This document shows, piece by piece, positions 6,538 through 14,429 of a stretch of DNA of 44,006 bases (the first letter of the stretch is position 1; every line of letters starts with the position of its first letter). A model generated the notes under the pieces. That model did not search any database. It had not been told where the DNA came from and saw nothing but the letters and a program-made list of their open reading frames with translations. The position numbers were made by a program, and so were the translations under genes. Source of the DNA: a virus. The stretch is taken from IMG/VR virus record IMGVR_UViG_3300018424_000047, positions 1-44,006 of that record; one strand, written 5' to 3'.

Positions 6538-7159
6538 TCTAATTTATCAATATTCAGACTACGACTCAACAGATACATTGTGGACAAAGTCGTCAAACTC
6601 AGTTAGTGCTTATGCTAAATTTTTTACTCACGAATACAAGTTAATTAATGGCGGTGCACCTGATAATAATCGCAACGGTATATTCGTTCCATTTTTAGAA
6701 GGCTGGCATGAAAAATACGATTTTGTAACCTATGTGGAATGCGATATTCTTGCAACAGATGTATCCAATAATATCGTAGGCATGTGTGATGATACTGATA
6801 TCAATGCATGTCATGCAAATTCAGGACTATTGGTAGTAGATAAAATCGAATCAGGACATCCTTACTGGCATCTTGGTCCTGTTGATGACGGTGTTGTTAT
6901 TATTCCAAGATCAAAATACGAAACATTTATGGAATATGTAAATCACTGTAAGGAGAATGATGCTTTTCCCAAGAATGGAAATGTCATGCAGGATTTCTGT
7001 AAATTCCAAAACAAGGGCGTTGCCAATCTTCACTATAAATTCAATTATAGAATGGATCGTTTTGAACCAAAGAAAAAGTTTTGGCAAACATTTATTCACT
7101 ACAGAAAAAATCACGACCAAATGGAAAAAGATTATTCTCATCCAAAATTTTTGAAGTAA
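6527..7159 (+). CDS. Glycosyltransferase-like protein (GT-A type)
   Basis: Likely a cytoplasmic GT-A enzyme using a metal-bound nucleotide sugar. The strand TYVECDILATD at about 69-78 fits the metal-binding D-x-D region, with Glu71-Cys-Asp73 in place of the usual first Asp. A later block MQDFCKFQNKGVANLHYKF and a C-terminal FIHYRKNHD look like the acceptor-side and His metal motif of GT8-like enzymes. Length is 210 residues. It begins within the 3' end of the sulfotransferase-like gene. The family is not certain because the motif is atypical. Confidence 0.62.
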   Translation: MENNLIYQYSDYDSTDTLWTKSSNSVSAYAKFFTHEYKLINGGAPDNNRNGIFVPFLEGWHEKYDFVTYVECDILATDVSNNIVGMCDDTDINACHANSGLLVVDKIESGHPYWHLGPVDDGVVIIPRSKYETFMEYVNHCKENDAFPKNGNVMQDFCKFQNKGVANLHYKFNYRMDRFEPKKKFWQTFIHYRKNHDQMEKDYSHPKFLK

Positions 7160-7170
7160 TTAACTGGGCA

Positions 7171-7178
7171 TATAAATA
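7171..7178 (+). promoter_or_regulatory. T4-late promoter TATAAATA, start codon at predicted +1
   Basis: An exact TATAAATA is followed by five bases and then the ATG at 7184. In T4 late promoters transcription starts about five bases after this octamer, so the mRNA should begin at or next to the ATG. No ribosome site is present in the gap. Confidence 0.75.
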
Positions 7179-7183
7179 TTAGT

Positions 7184-7966
7184 ATGAAAACAATAGTTTT
7201 AGTAACAGGTGGCTTTGATCCACTACACTCGGGACACATTGCTTATTTCAAAGCAGCGAAAGAACTCGGAGATGAACTCTGGGTAGGACTTAATTCGGAT
7301 GAATGGTTAACCAATAAGAAAGGAAGACCGTTTATGCCGTGGACGGAAAGAGCAAATATTCTTGCTGAACTTTCTTGTGTTGATAACGTAATTGATTTTG
7401 ATGATTCCGACGGAACAGCAAAAGATGCAATAACAAAGGCAATAATTGAAGCAGGCAAAATTTCTGCAACAAAACTTATTTTTGCCAACGGTGGTGATCG
7501 AGTTATAGGAAATGTTCCTGAAGAAATTGCATTCAGAGATAGTGCATTTGTTAAGTTTGAATACGGTGTAGGAGGCGAAGATAAAAAGAATTCAAGCAGT
7601 TGGATATTGGATGATTGGAAGGCTCCTAAGACTGAACGCAAGTGGGGTTACTATAGAGTTATACACGAATATGGCAACAGCGTTAAGGTAAAAGAATTAA
7701 CAGTTGATCCAGGAAAAACTCTAAGCATGCAGAGACACAGAGAACGTGCAGAGCATTGGTTTGTTGCTAAAGGAACAGCCACAGTTTATACAATAGATAA
7801 ACAAACAACGGATTTTGAATTACATGGCACATACAAAGAGCATGATTCCTTACACATTAATACCATGGACTGGCATATGTTAGCGAACGAAACTGATAAA
7901 CCATTACAGGTGGTCGAGATACAATATGGAACTAATTGTATCGAAGAGGATATAGAAAGAAAATGA
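7184..7966 (+). CDS. Nucleotidyltransferase-cupin fusion for nucleotide-sugar synthesis
   Basis: Two domains are fused. Residues 1-140 are an HxGH nucleotidyltransferase with GGFDPLHSGH at 9-18 and WVGLNSDEWL, close to the C-terminal domain of HldE/RfaE, which makes ADP-heptose. Residues 155-260 are a cupin with SMQRHRERAEHWFV at 181-194, the metal-binding pattern of type II mannose-6-phosphate isomerase/mannose-1-phosphate guanylyltransferases. The product is probably an activated sugar or polyol, with the cupin an isomerase, epimerase or regulatory module. The late promoter immediately upstream has no leader. The stop overlaps the next start (ATGA). Confidence 0.85.
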   Translation: MKTIVLVTGGFDPLHSGHIAYFKAAKELGDELWVGLNSDEWLTNKKGRPFMPWTERANILAELSCVDNVIDFDDSDGTAKDAITKAIIEAGKISATKLIFANGGDRVIGNVPEEIAFRDSAFVKFEYGVGGEDKKNSSSWILDDWKAPKTERKWGYYRVIHEYGNSVKVKELTVDPGKTLSMQRHRERAEHWFVAKGTATVYTIDKQTTDFELHGTYKEHDSLHINTMDWHMLANETDKPLQVVEIQYGTNCIEEDIERK

Positions 7967-8766
7967 GGAACTGGATATTTCTCAGCAAGGGCCTAGAAGA
8001 TCCATACATAAATGATTTTGCTAAAGGCTGTGGCGTAAAGCCTAAGGATAGTAATACATTTGATTATGATTCATCTGAAGATCCTATTGTTCTAAGAGGA
8101 ATATTAAAGAAAAAGTTTATACACAAGTGCTGGGAAGATAATAGAGATTTTTATTATGTTGATACAGGATATTTTGGAAATGAAAGAACACAATCAAATC
8201 CAAATGGTTGGAAATATTGGCATAGGATAGTAAAGAATAATCTACAACACAATGATATAATTAAAAGACCTCCAGATAGATTTAAAACATTCAACAAGAA
8301 ATTTTCTCCTTGGAAAAAGGATGGAAGAAAGATTTTAATTGCAGCACCAGACGAAAAGCCTATGAAATTTTATGGGTTGGAACTGGATCAATGGTTAAGT
8401 GATACCATAGAAACAATTAAAAAATATACGGATAGACCCATAGAAGTAAGGAAACGTGACAAGGTTAGATTGGATAGAATGACCACTAATACATTGGAAC
8501 AAGCATTAAATAACGATGTATTTGCTCTTGTAACATTCAATTCAAATGCTGCTGTTGAATCAGTATTCCAAGGAATACCGGTGTTTACACTAGCACCAGC
8601 ATGTGCAGCATCGCCTGTAGGGTTAAAGGATATAAGTCAAATAGAAAGACCATACTATCCAGACCAGGATAAATTATTTGAGTGGGGCTGTCATCTAGCA
8701 TACGGACAATTTCATATTAGTGAAATGAAATCCGGTGTTGCCAAAAGGATGTTGGAGGAACAATGA
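7963..8766 (+). CDS. GT-B-like glycan protein, paralog family copy 1
   Basis: No firm function. The start is ATG 7963, overlapping the previous stop by four bases. The 267-residue protein has an N-terminal part with DFYYVDTGYFGN and YWHRIVKN. Its C-terminal part resembles the nucleotide-sugar domain of GT-B or capsule-type transferases: KILIAAPDEKP, KKYTDRPIEVRKR, then TFNSNAAVESVFQGIPVF near 195-212 and LAYGQFHISEM at the end. The same blocks recur in the products at 9436, 10209, 11320 and 13541. The S/N-x-A-x-E-x-x-x-x-G-x-P-x-F pattern is typical of a donor-binding loop. A role in surface or virion polysaccharide transfer is inferred. Confidence 0.78.
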   Translation: MRNWIFLSKGLEDPYINDFAKGCGVKPKDSNTFDYDSSEDPIVLRGILKKKFIHKCWEDNRDFYYVDTGYFGNERTQSNPNGWKYWHRIVKNNLQHNDIIKRPPDRFKTFNKKFSPWKKDGRKILIAAPDEKPMKFYGLELDQWLSDTIETIKKYTDRPIEVRKRDKVRLDRMTTNTLEQALNNDVFALVTFNSNAAVESVFQGIPVFTLAPACAASPVGLKDISQIERPYYPDQDKLFEWGCHLAYGQFHISEMKSGVAKRMLEEQ

Positions 8767-9434
8767 AAGTATTTGTAGGATATGATACTAGAGAAGACAT
8801 TGCATATCAAGTATGCAAGCACAGCATTATCAGCAAACAACCTAATGCTGATGTGCAACCATTAAAACAACAAGAACTAAGAGATGCGGGCTGGTATACA
8901 CGTCCCGTTGATAAACTAGCGTCTACTGAATTTACGTTTACTAGATTCTTAATACCAGAATTAACCAACTTTGATGGTTGGGCGTTATTCATGGACTGTG
9001 ATATGATATTAACAACCGATATTAAAAAACTTTTCGATCAAGCAGATGACAAATATGCGGTAATGTGTGTTCATCATGATTACAAAGTTCAGGAAGGTGT
9101 TAAGATGGATGGACAAAAACAAACAGTATATCCACGCAAGAATTGGTCAAGCGTGGTGTTATGGAATTGTGGTCATCCTAGCAACAAGGTAGTAACTACT
9201 GACTTGATTAACGATCCTGAAACAACTGGAAAATACATGCATCGCTTTAGTTGGCTCAAGGATGAAGAAATCGGCGAACTTGATCATACATGGAATTACC
9301 TAGTAGGTGTGTATGACGATTATGAAAAACCAAACCTAATTCATTATACGGAAGGCGGACCGTGGTTTGAAAATTACAGAGAATGTGAGTTTGCTGATCT
9401 ATGGAAAAAAGAACTTTTTGAGATGATGTCCTAA
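8763..9434 (+). CDS. GT8-like glycosyltransferase
   Basis: A GT-A enzyme expected to transfer hexose from a nucleotide sugar. ALFMDCDMIL at 74-83 carries the metal-binding D-x-D (Asp78, Asp80). The C-terminal LIHYTEGGPWF near 192-202 supplies the metal-binding His and the typical GT8 loop. Residues around 150 (WNCGHP) give the acceptor-side N-x-G/C-x-x pattern. It has 223 residues with no membrane segment. It overlaps the preceding GT-B-like gene by four bases and sits between two members of that family, so the three probably act on one glycan. Confidence 0.85.
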   Translation: MKVFVGYDTREDIAYQVCKHSIISKQPNADVQPLKQQELRDAGWYTRPVDKLASTEFTFTRFLIPELTNFDGWALFMDCDMILTTDIKKLFDQADDKYAVMCVHHDYKVQEGVKMDGQKQTVYPRKNWSSVVLWNCGHPSNKVVTTDLINDPETTGKYMHRFSWLKDEEIGELDHTWNYLVGVYDDYEKPNLIHYTEGGPWFENYRECEFADLWKKELFEMMS

Positions 9435-9435
9435 T

Positions 9436-10212
9436 ATGAAAGACTACTCATTAGAAGAAGCACTTGTTATTGGATCAGGAAATAAATTAACCACGGATCC
9501 GGATGATACTTCAAAACCTTTGGTAGTAAGAGGAGTTATTAAAAAGGATCATGTAAACAAGTGTATTGAAATGGGGAGAGATTTTTACTACATTGATACA
9601 GGATACCTGGGTAATTTTCCGAGCAAGGGCAATCCTGGAGGTAAGAAACTTTGGCATAGAGTAGTCAAGAATGAAAATCAACATTCTAAAATTAGAGAAG
9701 TTCCTGCTGATAGATGGCAACAACTATTAGAACAGGATCCTACACTAGAATTTAAGGGTTGGAAAGATCACAGTAAAAAAATATTACTTGTAATGCCTAA
9801 TCCTAAAGCCTGCAAGTATTATAATGTAAACTACGATGACTGGGTCAAGGATACACAAGAACAGATAGCGAATACAACAAAAATGGAAGTTGAAGTTAGG
9901 ATTAAAGGATCTAGATCAGAAAGAAATAAGGGTTATACAATATTTGATGCACTAGATAGTGGAGTTCATACTACCGTAGCATTTAATAGCATAGGTGCAT
10001 TGGAATCAATAGTTCATGGAGTTCCTGCTATTGTATCCGTTCCTTGCTGTGCAACACCATTAGCAGGAAGCACCATAGAAAATATTATTAATCCTCACAA
10101 GCCGGATAAGAAAACAATAGAAAAACAGTGCATGAGTCTTGCATATGGCCAATTTACTATGGATGAAATTTTAAATGGCAAGGCATACGAATTGACGGAA
10201 AGGTATTCATGA
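9436..10212 (+). CDS. GT-B-like glycan protein, paralog family copy 2
   Basis: A diverged copy of the 7963 product. It shares FYYIDTGYLGN near 51-61, KLWHRVVKNENQH, KILLVMPNPKACKYY and TTKMEVEVRIKGSR. The donor-loop block is VAFNSIGALESIVHGVPAIV, and the end has SLAYGQFTMDEIL with a short tail. Length is 258 residues. Spacing to neighbours is minimal: it starts one base after the GT8-like stop and overlaps the next gene by four. The repeated family in one operon suggests successive sugar additions or alternative specificities. Confidence 0.78.
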   Translation: MKDYSLEEALVIGSGNKLTTDPDDTSKPLVVRGVIKKDHVNKCIEMGRDFYYIDTGYLGNFPSKGNPGGKKLWHRVVKNENQHSKIREVPADRWQQLLEQDPTLEFKGWKDHSKKILLVMPNPKACKYYNVNYDDWVKDTQEQIANTTKMEVEVRIKGSRSERNKGYTIFDALDSGVHTTVAFNSIGALESIVHGVPAIVSVPCCATPLAGSTIENIINPHKPDKKTIEKQCMSLAYGQFTMDEILNGKAYELTERYS

Positions 10213-11327
10213 AACTTCTAATCAACGATAAAGAAATTGCCCATTTCCTAAATTATCATATGGAAATTTTTGAAAAGGTAAAGTTAAAAAAGACAGTAAC
10301 TTGGACCAATCTTGAAGCATTCAAGGAAGATTTTTATGAAAAGATGAATAGCAAAAAGGTGCAAGGAAAGAAAGCCAAGCACTATTTTAATGATGATCAG
10401 AAAGCAAAATTTGCAGATAAACTTAGAAAGGCAATTATAAGAGACGTAGATCTTTATCGAGAAGAAGCGAGAGAATACATTAGATCAAAGAGAGAATACA
10501 ATTTCCATAAGATACACAATAACATTGAAACTATTATTGAAAAAATAGGAATCGACAAAATATTTGATTTGTATAAAAAAAGCAAATATAAAAATTTTGT
10601 AAAAGGAACTGGCCTAACACTTGATCCTAACGCACAAATGATGCGCCGAAAGGATTTTAATTCTTATACTGAAGATGCTCTCATAAGAAATACTGTGGGC
10701 AATGAAGAATTATTAGTAACCAAGGTAGACAATAACTATCCCATGTGGTTCATTGATAGTGGTTATACAAACTTCTTGGAACCCAGCAAAAAGTGGCATA
10801 GACTAGTTAGGAACCATTTACACTACGGAGATTACTTTGATGCTCCGGCATATAGATTAGAAAATTTTGCAAAGTTTCCTGTGCCTTGGAGAAAGAATGG
10901 TGATACCATCTACATCATAGAACCAGGGCCTTTTGCTGCTGGCATATTCCATTGCGATCTTGCTACATGGAAATATGATGTGGAAGCAGAATTGAGAAAA
11001 TACACTGACAAGAAAATTAAATTCAGAGAAAAGAAACCACTAAGAGAAAGAACAAGACTGTTTGACGAATTACTAAATGAGGATTATCATTGTGTTATCA
11101 GCATTAATAGTAATGCAGCAACCGAAGCAATATGGGCTGGAATACCTGCAATTACACTAGGCAAGCACATTACTAATCCGGTGACTAGAAACAAGTTAAG
11201 TGATATAAATGATTTATATTATGGTCCTTTGGGTCAATGGCTATGCATGCTAAGTTATTCACAGTTTACAAAAGAAGAACTAATGAATGGAACAGCACAC
11301 AGAATAATTAAGAAATATCATGTCTAA
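10209..11327 (+). CDS. GT-B-like glycan protein with helical N-terminal extension, copy 3
   Basis: The same paralog family, but about 110 residues longer at the N terminus. Residues 1-130 are charged and helical with possible coiled coil (ADKLRKAIIRDVDLYREEAREY). The family part starts near 140 with the equivalents MWFIDSGYTN and KKWHRLVRNHLHYGD. It continues with YTDKKIKFREKKP, then SINSNAATEAIWAGIPAI and LSYSQFTKEEL at the end. Length is 372 residues. The extension may bind a partner or membrane surface; that is inference. It overlaps the next gene by eight bases. Confidence 0.78.
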   Translation: MKLLINDKEIAHFLNYHMEIFEKVKLKKTVTWTNLEAFKEDFYEKMNSKKVQGKKAKHYFNDDQKAKFADKLRKAIIRDVDLYREEAREYIRSKREYNFHKIHNNIETIIEKIGIDKIFDLYKKSKYKNFVKGTGLTLDPNAQMMRRKDFNSYTEDALIRNTVGNEELLVTKVDNNYPMWFIDSGYTNFLEPSKKWHRLVRNHLHYGDYFDAPAYRLENFAKFPVPWRKNGDTIYIIEPGPFAAGIFHCDLATWKYDVEAELRKYTDKKIKFREKKPLRERTRLFDELLNEDYHCVISINSNAATEAIWAGIPAITLGKHITNPVTRNKLSDINDLYYGPLGQWLCMLSYSQFTKEELMNGTAHRIIKKYHV

Positions 11328-12255
11328 GATTACAGCAGTAGCATATTACGGAGGAATACCAGCAAGGAATAATAATCCTGAAAAGCCTCTAATACTAGAT
11401 AACTTTTTAGCAGGAGTAAGATCCTGCGGAGATGAAGGAATCGCACATAGAGAAATGCAGGCTATACCGTGCGATGTTGCCCTTATACAAGGATTCGTTC
11501 ACGAGGACGGTAAGAGAGGAGTTCCACATCTTACACTAAGACAAAATGCAATTGAAATGCAAAAAAGAAATGGTAAGAAATCATTAATAGTTGATAGCAA
11601 TCTTTTCCTGTTTGCAGATCCAGGTAACACAAAAAGATATTTGCGTTATAGTTTTGATGGAGTTTTTCCTACAACAGGATTTTACTTTGACAAGGACATA
11701 GATCCTTTAAGATGGCAACAGATTAGCAGAGATCTTAATTTACAACTAAAGCCTTATAGAACACAGGGAAATCATATTGTTGTATGTTGTCAACGAAACG
11801 GTGGTTGGTCAATGAAGGGAATGCCTGTTGTTTCCTGGCTGAGAGATACTCTTACAAAACTAAGAGCATTTACAGACAGACCGATCATAGTAAGAATACA
11901 CCCGGGCGATAAAAAATGGCGAACATGGTTTGATTTAAAAATACTAAACGAATTTAAAAATGTTACACTGAGTCAAAAGCATATCAGAGAAGATCTTGTA
12001 AATGCTTGGGCCAGTGTAGTTTATAATAGTTCTCCTAGTATTGCTAGTGTAATTGATGGTGTTCCTACGTTTGTTACTGATCCGGATGTAGAAATAAGCC
12101 AATCCAATGGTGTTTGCAACACCAATCTAAAAAGAATAGAAGATCCAAAACTCTACGATAGGCAGGAGTGGGTTGAAAAATTATCAATGTGTCATTGGAA
12201 CTTTGACGAATTGCGTGACGGAAGAGCCTGGAAATTTTTTAGGCAGTATGTCTAG
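11320..12255 (+). CDS. GT-B-like glycan protein, paralog family copy 4
   Basis: A more diverged family member of 311 residues. The N-terminal half has a Rossmann-like pattern (VALIQGFVHEDGKRG and SLIVDSNLFLFA). The C-terminal half keeps HIVVCCQRNGGWSMKGMP, LRAFTDRPIIVRIHPGDK and the donor loop VVYNSSPSIASVIDGVPTFV, ending SMCHWNFDELRDG. The HPGD and TDRPIIVRIHP segments strengthen the resemblance to GT-B/capsule transferases with their His in the donor site. It ends in a four-base overlap with the convergent minus-strand gene. Confidence 0.76.
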   Translation: MSKITAVAYYGGIPARNNNPEKPLILDNFLAGVRSCGDEGIAHREMQAIPCDVALIQGFVHEDGKRGVPHLTLRQNAIEMQKRNGKKSLIVDSNLFLFADPGNTKRYLRYSFDGVFPTTGFYFDKDIDPLRWQQISRDLNLQLKPYRTQGNHIVVCCQRNGGWSMKGMPVVSWLRDTLTKLRAFTDRPIIVRIHPGDKKWRTWFDLKILNEFKNVTLSQKHIREDLVNAWASVVYNSSPSIASVIDGVPTFVTDPDVEISQSNGVCNTNLKRIEDPKLYDRQEWVEKLSMCHWNFDELRDGRAWKFFRQYV

Positions 12256-13103
12256 GCCTTAAACTGTTGCCAATATGGTTCGGTTCTTGGAACCTTCAAA
12301 TCATCTCTTTTACTCATACCTAATTGTTTTCTTCCACCCTTAAGATGATCTAGCCATGCTCCCCATTCGCTGTTGATGAGTGGATGACCTTCTCCTCTGC
12401 TCATACCAGGCTTGGGTCTTAGGTCCTCTAAACTTGCTGCCCAGTTGTGTTGATTCATTTGAGGAAATTTAATTCTTACACAATCAAAGACAAAACTGTC
12501 GTGCCATTCAGCCATTGTAAATATTCCTCCTTGGCTTTCTGCTTGATCGTATACTCTTTGAAATTCAGCAAGAAACTTTTGTGTTTCTGGTGAAGTTAAA
12601 TGCATTGCATACAGTCCACACTCTGAATATTTTCCTCTTCTTCCTAGGAAACATAGTTCTTGTTTTCCAGGTAACATTCTACCTAATTCTTTTTCACTTA
12701 TTGCACTATGGCAAAATGTATCAGCATCCATCCACATTAACCATTCAGTATTACATTCCTTGGCGCATGCAAATATGGAATAAACTTTATGAGCAAATCT
12801 AATGGCATGCCATTTGAAACCCTTACCTGAATCTTTTCTTTTGCTTCGTATAGGATCAGAACTAACATCGCCGTTAGCCTTGGGAACATTCTTCCATCTT
12901 GTTTTAAATTCAACTAGTTCAGGACTTGCCTGATGAAGATCTTTTACTATTAGATTGGGTGCAGTTTCCTCTACTTCACAGTCTTCTGCATACACATATA
13001 ACTTTACAGTCTGTGGCCATTTTTCTAAAAATGATTTGATCATTCTTTTTCCATACAAATCATAACCTGCCTTATGAAATGTTGTTACTACTGAAACACT
13101 CAT
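12252..13103 (-). CDS. GT-A-like glycosyltransferase, second paralog family copy 1
   Basis: A 283-residue protein with a GT-A-like layout: an N-terminal VSVVTTFHKAGYDLYGKRMI strand-helix unit, WLMWMDADTF at 121-130 carrying D-x-D (Asp126, Asp128), and AEWHDSFVFD near 200. These blocks recur in the 18491 product (HKVYATCHAAKN, IWLDADAEI, KEWHDGYIFD). The last 60 residues contain WGAWLDHLKGGRKQ, a likely His metal ligand. It is transcribed against the surrounding operon together with the next gene, sharing a TAATG stop/start with it. Confidence 0.72.
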   Translation of the reverse strand: MSVSVVTTFHKAGYDLYGKRMIKSFLEKWPQTVKLYVYAEDCEVEETAPNLIVKDLHQASPELVEFKTRWKNVPKANGDVSSDPIRSKRKDSGKGFKWHAIRFAHKVYSIFACAKECNTEWLMWMDADTFCHSAISEKELGRMLPGKQELCFLGRRGKYSECGLYAMHLTSPETQKFLAEFQRVYDQAESQGGIFTMAEWHDSFVFDCVRIKFPQMNQHNWAASLEDLRPKPGMSRGEGHPLINSEWGAWLDHLKGGRKQLGMSKRDDLKVPRTEPYWQQFKA

Positions 13104-13501
13104 TAAATTTTACTCCACTGATGGCAATCACCTAATTGAGCAATTGCATTGTAACCTAGTTGATAGAGCCTTGCTGTATCTGTTCTCGGTATCACTGTAT
13201 TTCCTTCAATAAACAAATCAGGTCCAGGATTAACCAATAAAGGAACAAAGTCTTCGAAGGTATTTACTTTATCTAAATCAAAAAATATTGCACTTAATTT
13301 TCTTAAATCATATGTTGATTTGACTGTAGGTCTATATATTAAATTTTTTGCCCTTAGGGTATCTTCTTTGTATCCATTCCAGAATACTGTGTTAAAAATT
13401 TCTAGTATACTATGCATATGACCAAACCCCTCTCCTACTACCAGAGCATCTATTGGAGGATTTTTCATATTTTTGGCAATTCTTTTTTGAAATTTGTTCA
13501 T
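13103..13501 (-). CDS. Conserved phage protein of unknown function
   Basis: Not recognised. A 132-residue soluble protein with ALVVGEGFGHMHSILEIF near 19-37, AIFFDLDKVNTFEDF near 72-85 and a C terminus RLYQLGYNAIAQLGDCHQW. The middle has a VxPxP-like stretch (LVNPGPDLFIEGN). It is the first gene of a two-gene minus-strand unit with the GT-A-like gene at 12252. An ATAAATA motif on the minus strand lies upstream. The pairing suggests a link to glycan chemistry, which is inference only. Confidence 0.68.
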   Translation of the reverse strand: MNKFQKRIAKNMKNPPIDALVVGEGFGHMHSILEIFNTVFWNGYKEDTLRAKNLIYRPTVKSTYDLRKLSAIFFDLDKVNTFEDFVPLLVNPGPDLFIEGNTVIPRTDTARLYQLGYNAIAQLGDCHQWSKI

Positions 13502-13523
13502 AATAATTCATTAAATACTACTA

Positions 13524-13530
13524 TATTTAT
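13524..13530 (-). promoter_or_regulatory. Late-type promoter motif on minus strand in a divergent gap
   Basis: Reading the minus strand, ATAAATA occurs 22 bases before the ATG at 13501. The plus strand of the same 40-base gap has TTAAATACT and a GAGG ribosome site for the gene at 13541. The gap therefore appears to drive both divergent genes. Confidence 0.5.
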
Positions 13531-13540
13531 TGAGGATTCT

Positions 13541-14398
13541 ATGAAGTTTAAAATTTTTCGCGAACACGGTGCTCTTAATAGTCCGGAAGTTTTTGATGCG
13601 TTTGAAAAGGGATTAATTGCAGCAGGGCATCAAGTCGTTAAAGATGGCGAAGATGTCGGAGTTATTTGGTCAGTGTTGTGGAACGGAAGAATGGCTCCTA
13701 ATCAACAAATTTATGAAAGATATAGAAAATACAATATACCAGTCATAATCATAGAAGTCGGAAATCTTAAGAGAAATAAGACATGGAGAATTTGTCTAAA
13801 TCATATTAATGGACTTGGTGTATTCGGTAATGATACTGATCTAGATACTGACAGGCCAAACAAGTTAGGCATCAAACTAAAGCCGCTCAATACCAATAGA
13901 AAGCAATCAATACTCATAGCAACACAGCATAATAAGAGTTTGCAATGGGTAGGAATGCCATCAATGGACATATGGTTAACAAGGTTAATAGATGGTATTA
14001 GAGAAAGGACGGATATGCCCATATACATTCGACCGCATCCTAGATCTCCAATGCCGGGCATCGAACACGAATTTAAAAATGTATATAGACAAACTCCACA
14101 GAAGATTAACGGAACCTACGATGATTTTGATATTGGGTATGATTACCATGTTGTAATTAATCATAACAGCGGAGTTCCCATTCATGCAGCCATTGCTGGC
14201 ACACCCGTGATTTGTGACGAAAGCAGTCTTGCTTATCCAGTGTCGGATAATATTGAAAATATTTTAAATCCAACATTACCAGAAAGAGACGATTGGCTGA
14301 TTAGGCTCACCCACACCGAATGGACCTTGGGAGAAATATCCAAGGGAATACCTATAAAAAGATTAGAATCTCTAATAAAAAAGCAAGTTAATTCTTGA
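13541..14398 (+). CDS. GT-B-like glycan protein, paralog family copy 5
   Basis: Fifth member of the family first seen at 7963, separated from the others by the two minus-strand genes. ATG 13541 is chosen because GAGG lies five bases upstream and family similarity begins there. The N-terminal part has EVFDAFEKGLIAAGHQV and VIIIEVGNLKRNKTW. The C-terminal part has QSILIATQHNKSLQW, RTDMPIYIRPHPRS, then VINHNSGVPIHAAIAGTPVI and LTHTEWTLGEI. The PHPRS and NHNSGVPIHA blocks are typical donor-site motifs of GT-B glycan transferases. It has 285 residues. A promoter for the following gene overlaps its stop codon. Confidence 0.76.
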   Translation: MKFKIFREHGALNSPEVFDAFEKGLIAAGHQVVKDGEDVGVIWSVLWNGRMAPNQQIYERYRKYNIPVIIIEVGNLKRNKTWRICLNHINGLGVFGNDTDLDTDRPNKLGIKLKPLNTNRKQSILIATQHNKSLQWVGMPSMDIWLTRLIDGIRERTDMPIYIRPHPRSPMPGIEHEFKNVYRQTPQKINGTYDDFDIGYDYHVVINHNSGVPIHAAIAGTPVICDESSLAYPVSDNIENILNPTLPERDDWLIRLTHTEWTLGEISKGIPIKRLESLIKKQVNS

Positions 14399-14423
14399 TC
14401 TTTTGCCCTAAACGTAGTATACT
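14395..14423 (+). promoter_or_regulatory. Sigma70-type promoter with start codon at predicted +1
   Basis: TTGATC (14395-14400), a 17-base spacer and TATACT (14418-14423) precede the ATG at 14430 by exactly six bases. The expected transcription start falls on the A of the ATG, and there is no ribosome site. The -35 element overlaps the stop codon of the upstream gene. Confidence 0.72.
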
Positions 14424-14429
14424 GTATTA

